Under the pieces are notes generated by a model, which was not told the origin of the DNA, ran no database searches, and saw only the letters and a list, made by a program, of their open reading frames with translations. The position numbers were made by a program, and so were the translations under genes. A DNA stretch of 64,000 bases, taken from NCBI GenBank assembly GCA_965198865.1, contig CBDAQA010000003.1, positions 124,001-188,000 of the forward strand. The letters run 5' to 3'. Of the stretch, positions 8,037 through 16,090 are shown in pieces; within the stretch, counting starts at the first letter, position 1; each line of letters opens with the position of its first letter. This DNA is from CBDAQA01 sp965198865 (GTDB lineage: Bacteria > Planctomycetota > Phycisphaerae > Tepidisphaerales > Tepidisphaeraceae).

Positions 8037-9488
8037 ATGAGCACGTTGATGATCGAGGTGTGCGAGGTGGCCGCCGTCGAGCCCCACCCGCACGCGGACC
8101 GGCTGGGCATCGCCACGGTGAAGGGGTGGAAGACCGCCATCGGGTTCGACCCGGCGACCGGCGCTTACGACTTCGCCGTCGGCGAGCGGTGCGTCTACTT
8201 CCCGCCCGACAGCGTGCTGCCGCCGGCGCTGGCGAACAGCCCGTACCAGGTCTGCAAGACCAAGGGCTGCCGCGCGTTCAACAAGACGCCGCCGCAGCTG
8301 GGGGCCGAGCAGCGCGCGGTGGACGGCCGCTGCGCGCTGTGCGGCAACGCCGTCCAGTGGAAGGACGGCACGCCCGGCCGCACCGGCGCGATGGCGTTCT
8401 GCGGCGAGCTGCCGTCCGACGCGAACGGCGTCCGCCCGCCGGGCGGGCGCGTGCGCGCCGCCCGGCTGCGCGGCGTCCAGTCATTCGGCTTCATCATGAA
8501 GATCGACCCGGGCCAGGGCGATGACCCGGCCTGGCCGGTCGGCACCGACCTGCGCGAGCGCTTCGGCGTCACCAGATGGGAGCCGCCGCTGGAGAACGTC
8601 GACGGCGAGGTCGAGACGCCGCACCCGGCGTTCCACGCCTACACCGACATCGAGCACCTGGCGAACTTCCCCGGGCTGCTGTTGGACGGCGACGACGTGG
8701 TCATGACCGAGAAGCTCCACGGCAAGAACTGCCGCGTCGGCCTCGTGCTGGACGACGGCCAGTGGACGTTGATGGCGGGGTCGCACGGCCACCGGCGAAA
8801 GGAGGCGTTCCACCGCGAGCGCCGGTTCATCGCCCGCGAGCTGGTCTACCGGCACGTCCTGCCCGACGAGGAGGTGAGCGTCGGCCAGCAGTTCCAGTAC
8901 GAGAACGGCACGTTCTGGCGAGTCAACGATGTGAAGCCCGGCAAGGACGGTCTCGCCCTGCACTGCGAGGAACTGGTGCGGCTCGGTGACGGGTCGTTCG
9001 CGACGAAGATGCGCCGCTCGGAGTTCTGGGAGCCGATGACGGACGCCGTGAGGGCCCTGCTGTCCCACGCGCGTCGGACGGCCACGGCCGGCGTCGTTCT
9101 GTTTGGCGAGCTGTACGGCACGCAGGACATGAAGTACGGCCTGCGGAACCAGCGTGGCTTCCGCGCCTTCGACCTGGCGGTCGACGGCCGGTACGTCGAC
9201 CACGACGCAGTCGTGGCCCTGTGCGCCCGTTTCGGCGTCGAGACGGTCCCGGTCCTCTACCGTGGCCGCTTTTCGATGGCCGAGGCCGAGCGACAGACCG
9301 ATGGCCCGACCGTGATGTGCGACCCCGCCGACGCCGGCACGTTCGGCGGCCGCGAGGGCATCGTGGTGAAGCCCGCCGTCGAGTGGTTCGACGAGCGGAT
9401 GGTCCCGACCAGCACGCGCGGGCGGGTCATCTTCAAGTCGGTCAGCGCCGACTACCTCGCCCGCAAGGGCGGGACCGACGCGCACTGA
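8037..9488 (+). CDS. RNA ligase, Rnl5/DraRnl-like, with Cys4 insertion
   Basis: 483 residues with GGGAGGAG just upstream of the ATG. The N-terminal OB-like module (MIEVCEVAAVEPHPHADRLG ... VYFPPDSVLP ... RVRAARLRGVQSFGFIM) followed by a nucleotidyltransferase domain is the architecture of Deinococcus RNA ligase DraRnl. Nucleotidyltransferase motifs are TEKLHGKN (catalytic Lys about 226), LFGELYG (motif III-like), EGIVVKPA (motif IV) and VIFKSVSADYL (motif V). The family seals nicks with a 3'-OH ribonucleotide, using ATP. Unusually, about 60 residues inserted in the OB module carry C73-x4-C78 and C99-x2-C102, a probable zinc ribbon. Its closest neighbours are DUF3891 and LigD_N genes. Confidence 0.88.
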   Translation: MSTLMIEVCEVAAVEPHPHADRLGIATVKGWKTAIGFDPATGAYDFAVGERCVYFPPDSVLPPALANSPYQVCKTKGCRAFNKTPPQLGAEQRAVDGRCALCGNAVQWKDGTPGRTGAMAFCGELPSDANGVRPPGGRVRAARLRGVQSFGFIMKIDPGQGDDPAWPVGTDLRERFGVTRWEPPLENVDGEVETPHPAFHAYTDIEHLANFPGLLLDGDDVVMTEKLHGKNCRVGLVLDDGQWTLMAGSHGHRRKEAFHRERRFIARELVYRHVLPDEEVSVGQQFQYENGTFWRVNDVKPGKDGLALHCEELVRLGDGSFATKMRRSEFWEPMTDAVRALLSHARRTATAGVVLFGELYGTQDMKYGLRNQRGFRAFDLAVDGRYVDHDAVVALCARFGVETVPVLYRGRFSMAEAERQTDGPTVMCDPADAGTFGGREGIVVKPAVEWFDERMVPTSTRGRVIFKSVSADYLARKGGTDAH

Positions 9489-9495
9489 CCGCGTA

Positions 9496-9526
9496 GCCCA
9501 ACGCGGGGGAAAGCCCCGCGTTGGGC
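9496..9526. terminator. Hairpin between convergent genes
   Basis: Perfect 13-base arms GCCCAACGCGGGG (9496-9508) and CCCCGCGTTGGGC (9514-9526) directly after the ligase stop and before the end of the minus-strand GT4 gene. There is no T-tract. It could serve as a shared terminator or barrier for both genes. Confidence 0.6.
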
Positions 9527-9567
9527 CGTCGATTCGGATGCAAAATCGAAGCTGTAGCGGCCGACGC

Positions 9568-10653
9568 TCACCGCGTTGCATGCACCTGGTAAGCCGCCAC
9601 CATCGCCTCCGCCACGCGCGGCCAGGTGTACCGCGACATCACCAGCTCGCGCCCCGACCGTCCCATGTCACCGGGCGCCGACAGTGCGCGATCCAACCCG
9701 GCCGCCACAGCAGCGGCTGACAAATCCACGATAAGGCCCGCGCTGGCCGTCGCCACCTCTGGGAAGTGGCAGGCGGCGCTGATGACGACCGGGACCCCGC
9801 AGGCCATGGCCTCGAGGATGGCGACGCTGAACCCCTCCTGCCGGCTCGGCAGGCAGAACGCCGCCGCGTCGACCAGGGCCGCGTACTTCGCCGCCCCGTA
9901 CAGCGGCCCGACGAACTGGACCCGGCCCGCCAGCCCGTGTGCCGCAAGCCGTCGCACGAAGTCGGATCGCGCGCCGCCGTCCGGCCCGGCCACCACCAGC
10001 CGACAGGTCGGGTGGCGCAGGATCGCGAGCGCGTCGGCCAGCACGTCGAGCCCCTTCTTCGGGTGAAGCCGGCCCAGGAACAGCACGTACGGGTCGCCGC
10101 CCAACGCCGGGTGCGCCGCCCGGAACGTGCCGGCCGGCGGGAGCGGATCGACCTCGGCCGGGAAGATGCCGTTCGGCACCACCACGGCCGGCGGCCGCAA
10201 TCGCAGTGGCGACCAAAGCTGCGCCTCGTCGCCGTTCAGCGCGTGCAGGAACGCCGCCCCGTCCAGCATCCGCCGGTAGCCCAACAGGAGCGCGACGCGT
10301 TTCTTCAGCCGCTTCTGCGCCAGGCTCCACGGGTCGAGCATGCCGTGCGGCGAGACGACGTGCGGCACCCGGTTCTGCACTGCTGCAGCCGCCGTCCGGC
10401 GCAGCAGCCCGCCCCACACGCCGTGCAGGTGAAGCACGTCAGCCGCGACGACGTCGGCCCCGCAGCCCACGCCGACATGCTCGCCGCCGGGCACGCCGGA
10501 CCATAACGCGTCGAACCGGGCGTTTGGCAGGTCACCGCTCAGGATCGAGACGTCGTGCCCCAGCGCACCCTGCGCCGCCGCCAGCCGCGCCGCCACGACC
10601 GGCGGCCCGCCGTCGGCGGGGTCGAGCGACGTGACGACGTGGATGATCCTCAT
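9568..10653 (-). CDS. Glycosyltransferase family 4 (GT-B)
   Basis: 361 residues starting MRIIHVVTSLDPADGGPPVV. It shows the standard GT4 plan: N-terminal glycine-rich acceptor domain, VVPNGIFPAEVDPLP linker, LFLGRLHPKKGLDVL donor domain, and EX7E motif QEGFSVAILEAMACG. It is the paralogue of the gene at 229-1425 and keeps the normal segment (residues about 232-260, GPDGGARSDFVRRLAAHGL...VQFVGPLYG) that the other copy has lost. Predicted role: sugar transfer in envelope polysaccharide synthesis. It stands apart from other glycan genes, between an RNA ligase (convergent) and serA (same strand, upstream), from which it is separated by a perfect 26-bp inverted repeat. Confidence 0.9.
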   Translation of the reverse strand: MRIIHVVTSLDPADGGPPVVAARLAAAQGALGHDVSILSGDLPNARFDALWSGVPGGEHVGVGCGADVVAADVLHLHGVWGGLLRRTAAAAVQNRVPHVVSPHGMLDPWSLAQKRLKKRVALLLGYRRMLDGAAFLHALNGDEAQLWSPLRLRPPAVVVPNGIFPAEVDPLPPAGTFRAAHPALGGDPYVLFLGRLHPKKGLDVLADALAILRHPTCRLVVAGPDGGARSDFVRRLAAHGLAGRVQFVGPLYGAAKYAALVDAAAFCLPSRQEGFSVAILEAMACGVPVVISAACHFPEVATASAGLIVDLSAAAVAAGLDRALSAPGDMGRSGRELVMSRYTWPRVAEAMVAAYQVHATR

Positions 10654-10674
10654 CGAGATCGCTCAAGACGATCC

Positions 10675-10751
10675 TCCACGAAGGACACGAAGAGACACGA
10701 CGGCAGGAAGATCACTGTTTTCCCCTCGTGTCTCTTCGTGTCCTTCGTGGA
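10675..10751. repeat. Perfect 26-bp inverted repeat, family C
   Basis: Arm 10675-10700 (TCCACGAAGGACACGAAGAG...) and its exact complement 10726-10751, with a 25-base loop. It is composed of CACGAAG-type words. It fills the space between serA and the GT4 gene and would form a strong hairpin in the serA transcript. Confidence 0.9.
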
Positions 10752-10760
10752 TAGCTGTTC

Positions 10761-12395
10761 TCACCCCCGCGGCGGCAGCGCCGCCGTCCGCACGCGGAGG
10801 ATGTTCTCCTTCGCCCGCAGCTTTTCCACCAGCGGCGTGGTCGGCTCGCTGTCGGTCTTGATCAGCATCATCGCGGTCGCCTCGCCATCCGACCCGACGG
10901 CCCGGCTGATCACCATGTCTGCAATGTTCACGCCGGCGTCGCCGAACGTGCTGCCGACGAAGCCGATCACGCCCGGCTGGTCGCGGTTGGTCAGCAGCAC
11001 CATCTGGCCCTCGGGCACCATGTCCATGTTGAAGTCGTCGATCCGCAACAGCCGGGGCAACCCATCCGCGTAGACGGTGCCCAGGATGCGGTGCCGCTGC
11101 CCGTCGGGCCCCTCGACGCGGATGCTGAGGATGTCGCCGACCAGCCCCGCCGGCGGGGCCGGCTCGTGGATCTGGACCAGCTCGATCCCGCGCCCGCGGG
11201 CCAGGTGCTCGACGTTGATCACGTTCACGCCCCCCGCGCCCAGGTGGGGCCGCAGAATCTCGACCGTCGCCAGCCGCAGCAGCGTGTTCAGCAGCTTCGG
11301 GGCGCGCGTGCCAGACGCGCGCACCGTGACCGACTTGATCCCGCCGTCGCTCAGGCTGGCCAGCAGCGTGCCCATGCGGCGGGCCAGGTCGGCGAACGGG
11401 GCCTCGTCCGGCGGCAGGTCCAGCCGGACGCCGCCGGCGTTCACCGCGCCGCGGATCTCGCCCTTGGTGAGGTACGCGACGATCGCCTTGCACGCCTCCA
11501 CGCTGACGGCCGTCTGCGCCTCGTCGGTGCTCGCCCCCAGGTGCGGCGTCAGCACGACGTTCTCCAGCCCGAACAGCGGGTGGTCCTTCGGCGGCGGCTC
11601 GACGGCGTACACGTCCAGCGCGGCACCGGCGATCTTCTTCTCGCGGATCGCGTCGGCCACCGCGTACTCGTCGGTCACCTCGCCGCGGCTGTCGTTGATG
11701 ATCAGCAGGTTCGGTCGGCACTTCCCGCCGAACAGCCGGTCGCGGTTGATCAGGTGCTTGGTCGCGTCCCCGCCGGGCACGTGGAACGTGACCACGTCGA
11801 TCTGGCCGAGGAACTCGTCAAAGTCGCGGATCAGTTTGACCTTGCCCTCCAGGGCCGTATCGGCCGAGAAGAACGGGTCGAAACCGACGACCGTCATCTC
11901 CATCGCCAACGCGCGAGAGGCAACAGTGCGGCCGATCCGGCCCAGGCCGACGACGCCCAGCGTCTTCCCGGCCAGCTGCGTGCCCTGGTACTTGTTGCGT
12001 TTCCAGCTGCCGCTCTTCACGTGCGCGTCGGCGGCGGGGATCTTGCGGGCCAGCGACATCATCAGCGCCAGCGCGTGCTCGGCCGTGGACAGCGTGGACG
12101 CCTCGGCCGTGTTCATCACCAGCACGCCCTTGGCGGTGGCGACGGGCAGGTCGATGTTGTCGACGCCCACGCCGGCGCGGGCGATCGCCCGCATCTTGCC
12201 CGGGTTGGCCAGCACCTTCGACACGGCCGGCTTCTTCACGCCCGACCGCACGATCATCGCGTCGTACTCGCCGGCGATGGCGGCCAGCTCGTCCTCGCCC
12301 AGCCCCACGCGGACGTCGAACGGCACGCCCGACGTGCGCAGGTACTCCAGCCCTTCCTCGGCCAGGTCGTCGGCGACCAGAATCTTCAGTGACAT
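10761..12395 (-). CDS. serA: D-3-phosphoglycerate dehydrogenase, long form
   Basis: 544 residues from ATG 12395, chosen at the family start MSLKILVADDLAEEGLEYL. It oxidises 3-phosphoglycerate to 3-phosphohydroxypyruvate with NAD+, the first step of serine synthesis, in the cytoplasm. Domains: substrate/NAD-binding part (about 1-315) with GVVGLGRIG nucleotide loop, VVTFHVPGG, the Arg in NDSRGEV and the catalytic His in TPHLGASTDEAQ; the intervening (ASB) domain about 320-450; and a C-terminal ACT domain (about 465-540, LLTNRDQPGVIGFVGS) that normally binds serine as feedback inhibitor. Length and domains fit the long type found in many bacteria. No other serine genes are nearby. Confidence 0.95.
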   Translation of the reverse strand: MSLKILVADDLAEEGLEYLRTSGVPFDVRVGLGEDELAAIAGEYDAMIVRSGVKKPAVSKVLANPGKMRAIARAGVGVDNIDLPVATAKGVLVMNTAEASTLSTAEHALALMMSLARKIPAADAHVKSGSWKRNKYQGTQLAGKTLGVVGLGRIGRTVASRALAMEMTVVGFDPFFSADTALEGKVKLIRDFDEFLGQIDVVTFHVPGGDATKHLINRDRLFGGKCRPNLLIINDSRGEVTDEYAVADAIREKKIAGAALDVYAVEPPPKDHPLFGLENVVLTPHLGASTDEAQTAVSVEACKAIVAYLTKGEIRGAVNAGGVRLDLPPDEAPFADLARRMGTLLASLSDGGIKSVTVRASGTRAPKLLNTLLRLATVEILRPHLGAGGVNVINVEHLARGRGIELVQIHEPAPPAGLVGDILSIRVEGPDGQRHRILGTVYADGLPRLLRIDDFNMDMVPEGQMVLLTNRDQPGVIGFVGSTFGDAGVNIADMVISRAVGSDGEATAMMLIKTDSEPTTPLVEKLRAKENILRVRTAALPPRG

Positions 12396-12687
12396 CTCGG
12401 CAACCCTCTCTCGGTTAAAGTCGGGAAAGCCTAGGAGTGCGGGCCGGCCGTCGCAAGGACGCGCACCCTTCATAAAGCCGCGGACGGCGTCGGCGGGGGA
12501 ACCGCGGATGACATCCGCGGCTTTATGTGGCGGATCAAACGATGATGTCACGCTTCGGATTCTCGCGGTGCTCCGTCGCAGCCGAGGGCGGGAGCGCGCG
12601 GACCTCGGCGTGCCGTCACTCATCTTGATGGTCGGCGCGTCCGCGGGCTGAAGCCCGCGGCTGGAAAGAAGTCCGCGGGCGTCGGGC
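12396..12687. other. Repeat-filled gap between serA and the TPR-like gene
   Basis: 292 bases without a gene. They hold an inverted repeat with 14-base arms CATAAAGCCGCGGA (12471-12484) and TCCGCGGCTTTATG (12514-12527). The second arm overlaps a short palindrome of family A type (ACCGCGGATGACATCCGCGG, 12501-12520). A separate palindrome CCGCGGGCTGAAGCCCGCGG (12641-12660) is of a type also seen near 63900. The serA promoter must lie somewhere in 12396-12470 but I see no clear boxes. Confidence 0.7.
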
Positions 12688-13713
12688 TCACCAATCCGGC
12701 GACCCGCCACTATCGAGGGTCGCCACCCACCGTTTCAAGCGCTCGGCGCCGCCGGTCCAGATCGGCTCGCAGGCCAACAGGTAGTTCCGCACCGGGGTGC
12801 GCTCGCCCTTGGCGAACAGCTCCTTGGCCAACCCCAGGTCGGGGCCGGTCGTGGCGAGGGTGGGCGAAGTCTTCACCGTGGCGGCGGTGGCGAGGAACTC
12901 CTCGGCGCGGTCGACGTTGCCGCTGTGGAGCGCGACCTCGCCGAGGACGATGTTGGCCCGGTGGAGGGCGTCGGGGTGCAGGGGGTCGGACGGGAAGTCG
13001 TCGGCCGTCTCCAGCAGGTTCGACGCGATCCGCTTGGCCGAGATCAGGTCGCCGCCGCGGAAGGCGTCCATCGGCATGCCGGCCAGCACGTGGAACCGGT
13101 CGACCCGGTCGGGCGTCAGCTTGTACGCCGACTCGCGCAGGGCCAGCGCCTGTCGACACAGGTCGGGAGCCTGATCGGGCTGGCGAGCGGCCTGTCGCTC
13201 CAGCGACCCCGCGAGCCGGGCGGGCCACTGGGCCGACTTGGGCTCGGCGTCGATCGCGCGGCGGAGCAGGTCCTGGGCGTTGGCGGAGTCGGTTCCGTTG
13301 TCGAAGAACACGGCCGCGTCGGCCAGCACGGCGGCGTCGGTCGGGTGACCGTCGACCTGCTTGTCCCAGGCGTCGGTCGCCGCCTTGTAGCCGGTCGCAT
13401 CCGCCAGCGGGCTGACCATCCCGTAGGCGGCCGTGAGCGGGTCGGCGGGGCGGTGGCGGATGAACCAGAGGACGTGGCCGAGCCGCTTCTGCGGGGACGC
13501 GGCCGCCCGGTCGTAGTAGTAGCCCAGCAGCTGCGCGTGGGCCGACGCGTCGTCGGGCTTGAGGCCGAGCGTCGACTCCACCGCCTTGGCACCTTCGTCG
13601 GTCAACCGTCGGCCACGCTCGATGTCGGCCGCCAACTTGGCATCGTTGGTGAACCCCGCGGCCGTCAGCGACAGCAGCAGGGCGACCGGCCACGACCGAC
13701 GATGAACGGACAT
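12688..13713 (-). CDS. Exported TPR-like helical repeat protein
   Basis: 341 residues from ATG 13713, chosen because AGGAG precedes it and a signal peptide follows (MSVHRRSWPVALLLSLTAAGFT). The mature part is Ala/Leu/Asp-rich helical repeat sequence with TPR-like units, such as SAHAQLLGYYYDRAAASPQKR, DAAVLADAAVFFDNGTDSAN and NIVLGEVALHSGNVDRAEEFL. Such proteins usually scaffold complexes in the periplasm or at the outer membrane. No enzyme motif is visible. It is upstream of serA and downstream of aroB on the same strand but separated by repeats, so probably it has its own transcript. Confidence 0.75.
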   Translation of the reverse strand: MSVHRRSWPVALLLSLTAAGFTNDAKLAADIERGRRLTDEGAKAVESTLGLKPDDASAHAQLLGYYYDRAAASPQKRLGHVLWFIRHRPADPLTAAYGMVSPLADATGYKAATDAWDKQVDGHPTDAAVLADAAVFFDNGTDSANAQDLLRRAIDAEPKSAQWPARLAGSLERQAARQPDQAPDLCRQALALRESAYKLTPDRVDRFHVLAGMPMDAFRGGDLISAKRIASNLLETADDFPSDPLHPDALHRANIVLGEVALHSGNVDRAEEFLATAATVKTSPTLATTGPDLGLAKELFAKGERTPVRNYLLACEPIWTGGAERLKRWVATLDSGGSPDW

Positions 13714-13772
13714 CGGGGGCTCCTGGGTGGAGGCTGCAAAGTACACCGCGGGCGATGCCAGGCGGAAGAATT

Positions 13773-13846
13773 ATCCACGAAGGACACGAAGGAAAGACAG
13801 ATACTGCTCCTGCTCCGCTTCGTGTGTCTTCGTGTCCTTCGTGGAT
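13773..13846. repeat. Inverted repeat, family C
   Basis: Perfect 19-base arms ATCCACGAAGGACACGAAG (13773-13791) and CTTCGTGTCCTTCGTGGAT (13828-13846) in the gap between aroB and the TPR-like gene. The outer arm words are the same as in the copy at 10675. Confidence 0.9.
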
Positions 13847-13872
13847 GATCCTCTGCTCCGACTTCGGCGAGG

Positions 13873-14958
13873 TTATCCCCGGACGATCCGCCGGACGGCG
13901 GCGGCAATGGGGGCGCGGGGCACGTCGTCGCGGACGACCACGTGGCCGATGCGGTCGGGCAGCACGAGGCGGACCTTGCCGCCCTCGACCTTCTTGTCGT
14001 ACGCCATTGCGTCAACCACGGCGTCGACGTCCAGGTCCAGCCCGCCGGTCGGCAGGCCGGCGCGGGCGATCAGCTTCACCACGCGGTCGTTCGATCGGGG
14101 GTCGAGCATCCCCAAGTCGACCGCCAGGGAACACGCGGCCACCATGCCCAGGGCGACGGCAGCCCCGTGGGGCACGGCGTAATCGCTGATCCGCTCGACG
14201 GCGTGGCCGAACGTGTGGCCGAAGTTCAGGTGGGCCCGCTCGCCGCGCTCCAACGGGTCGGCGGCCACGACGACCGCCTTGATCCGCACGTTGTGGGCGA
14301 CCAGCTCCGTCAGTGCGGCGACGTCCACCCGGAGCAGGTCGTCCAACGCCAACTCCATCCGGGCGAACCCCTCGGCGTCGCGGATGAGGTCGTGCTTGAC
14401 GCACTCGGCCAGCCCGCCGGACAACTCGCTCGGCGGCAGCGTCCGCAGCAAGGCGGGGTCGGCCAGCACGGCGGTGGGCTGGTGGAACGCGCCGATCAGG
14501 TTCTTGCCGATGCCGTGGTTGACGCCGGTCTTGCCGCCCACGCTGGCGTCGACCATGGCGAGCAACGTCGTCGGGATCGGGATGAACGGCACGCCGCGCA
14601 GCAGCGTGGCGCCCACGAACCCGGCCATGTCGCACACGATCCCGCCGCCCAGCGCCAGCACCGGCGTGCTGCGCTCCATCTTGGCCGACAGGAACGCGTC
14701 GTACACCGGCAGCAGGGCGGTCAACGACTTGTTCGCCTCGCCCGGCGGCAACGTGGCAACGATCGGCTCGATGCCGACCGATTCCAATGACCGCAGCAGC
14801 GCCGGCAGGTGCAGCGGGCCCACGTGGGCGTCGGTTAGCACGGCCGCGCGGGCGCAGGCGGACATCGCGCGCAGCGCCGGACCGGCGTGATCGAGTAAGC
14901 CTGGCTCGACGCGGACTTCGTACGGGGCGTCGAGGACGTTGACGGATACGGTCGGCAC
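13873..14958 (-). CDS. aroB: 3-dehydroquinate synthase
   Basis: 361 residues, the usual length. Start taken at the GTG at 14958, giving MPTVSVNVLDAPYEVRVEPGLL, as the longer frame only runs through a palindrome. It converts DAHP to 3-dehydroquinate, the second step of the shikimate pathway, using NAD+ and a divalent metal. Visible marks: PPGEANKSL, LGGGIVCDMAGFVGATLLRG (NAD site), PTTLLAMVDASVGGKTGVNH, GLAECVKHDLI (active-site Lys and metal-binding Glu), and HLNFGHTFGHAVE (metal-binding His). No other aro genes are in the window. Confidence 0.95.
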   Translation of the reverse strand: MPTVSVNVLDAPYEVRVEPGLLDHAGPALRAMSACARAAVLTDAHVGPLHLPALLRSLESVGIEPIVATLPPGEANKSLTALLPVYDAFLSAKMERSTPVLALGGGIVCDMAGFVGATLLRGVPFIPIPTTLLAMVDASVGGKTGVNHGIGKNLIGAFHQPTAVLADPALLRTLPPSELSGGLAECVKHDLIRDAEGFARMELALDDLLRVDVAALTELVAHNVRIKAVVVAADPLERGERAHLNFGHTFGHAVERISDYAVPHGAAVALGMVAACSLAVDLGMLDPRSNDRVVKLIARAGLPTGGLDLDVDAVVDAMAYDKKVEGGKVRLVLPDRIGHVVVRDDVPRAPIAAAVRRIVRG

Positions 14959-15018
14959 CGCGGCATTGTATCCGGCCGGCGTGACGCGGGGAGGGACGCG
15001 ACCCAGCGGAGCAACGAA

Positions 15019-15046
15019 GAAGCCCCGGATGTCCATCCGGGGCTCC
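15019..15046 (-). terminator. Family A palindrome, possible terminator of the DUF2382 gene
   Basis: On the minus strand this reads as a hairpin with core CCCCGGATGGACATCCGGGG followed by CTTCTTCGTTG, 30 bases past the stop of the gene ending at 15077. The placement suits termination, though it also lies upstream of aroB. The U-tract is weak. Confidence 0.55.
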
Positions 15047-15076
15047 GTCGATCTCGTCGGTTTGACTCGAGCGGCG

Positions 15077-15955
15077 TCAGACGCCGGTCTTGGCCGTGCC
15101 CGAGCGGGCACCGTCGGCACCTTCGACTACCTTCGTCGTGGACGACACCGTCTGGCCGGGCAGCTTCTCGACCTGCACGTCGGTCTCCCGAAGCGTGTCG
15201 CGGACCTTCTCGGTCCGCTCGGTGGCGGTCTTGCCAACCACGACCTCGCCGACCACGCGTGCGGTCTTGGCGGCCACGACCTCCTCGCCGCTCTCGGTCA
15301 GCTCGACCGTGCCCTCCTCGAAGGCGTCGGTCAGCTCGGCACCGGCCAGCGGGCGGTCGACGACGCGGCGGTCCACGTTCACGTGCTCCTCGCGCAGGCT
15401 CACGCTCTGCTCGACGGGCCGCTCGATGACCCGCTTGACGATCCGCACCCCGCCGCGGTTCACCACCCGCTTGCCGACGGCCAGGTCCTCCTTCACCAGG
15501 TCGATCTTGCCCGCCGCCCCAACGGTGGAGGCGGCCTGGGCGGTGGTCCGGGTCGACGCTAGGGCCGGTGCGGTCCAACCGGTCTTGGACCACTCGGCGG
15601 CCTTCTCGTCCACGTCAACGGCACCGGCGTCGTTGAGGATGTCGGCCACCTCGTCGGCGTTGGCCTCGGTCGCGTCGACCGACAGCACCACCCCGCCGCG
15701 GCGGGCTCCCTCGCTGTAGTACCCCACGTGGCGGTCGGCCTCGCCCTCGTCGGCCCCGAACATCTCCTTCACCGAGGCCCAGAACCCCTTGTCATCACTG
15801 TTGCTGGCCTGCGTGGTCGTGCCGGACGACGACGAGACGCCGCCCGTGCCCGACATCCTGATCGAGCTGGCGGGGATGCCGGCAGCAACCAGCTCCTGCT
15901 GCGCCGTTGCGGCGGCGGCGGCGGTATCGAACATTCCGATGATGGCGTGAGACAT
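15077..15955 (-). CDS. DUF2382 (YsnF/AvaK) stress-type protein
   Basis: 292 residues from ATG 15955. The N-terminal ~95 residues (MSHAIIGMFDTAAAAATAQQ...) resemble the general stress protein 17M-like domain. An acidic linker follows (EMFGADEGEADRHVGYYSEG). The C-terminal part (about 150-290) is DUF2382: IDLVKEDLAVGKRVV, VRIVKRVIERPVEQ, EEHVNVDRRVVDRP. DUF2382 proteins are cytoplasmic, of unknown mechanism, and are often induced by desiccation, oxidative or heat stress. A second DUF2382 gene lies upstream on the same strand, and the two probably share a role. Low similarity outside the motif repeats argues against a recent duplication. Confidence 0.88.
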   Translation of the reverse strand: MSHAIIGMFDTAAAAATAQQELVAAGIPASSIRMSGTGGVSSSSGTTTQASNSDDKGFWASVKEMFGADEGEADRHVGYYSEGARRGGVVLSVDATEANADEVADILNDAGAVDVDEKAAEWSKTGWTAPALASTRTTAQAASTVGAAGKIDLVKEDLAVGKRVVNRGGVRIVKRVIERPVEQSVSLREEHVNVDRRVVDRPLAGAELTDAFEEGTVELTESGEEVVAAKTARVVGEVVVGKTATERTEKVRDTLRETDVQVEKLPGQTVSSTTKVVEGADGARSGTAKTGV

Positions 15956-16090
15956 GATGTGGCTCCCGAGCGTGGACTGGACCGACCGGGATGCGACACA
16001 CTGCCACACGCCCTGCACGGCTTTGGTGACCAAAGCAATCGGCGATCCTCCGCGGGGGCAGGGGGGGTTAACGCGGGAAAACCTTACCGA

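Noticed and set aside
7742..8140. Minus-strand frame of 132 codons before the RNA ligase
   Set aside because: It overlaps the terminator and the 5' part of the ligase gene. Only its middle reads like protein, and the plus strand also has a short frame there, so I list the stretch as unassigned.
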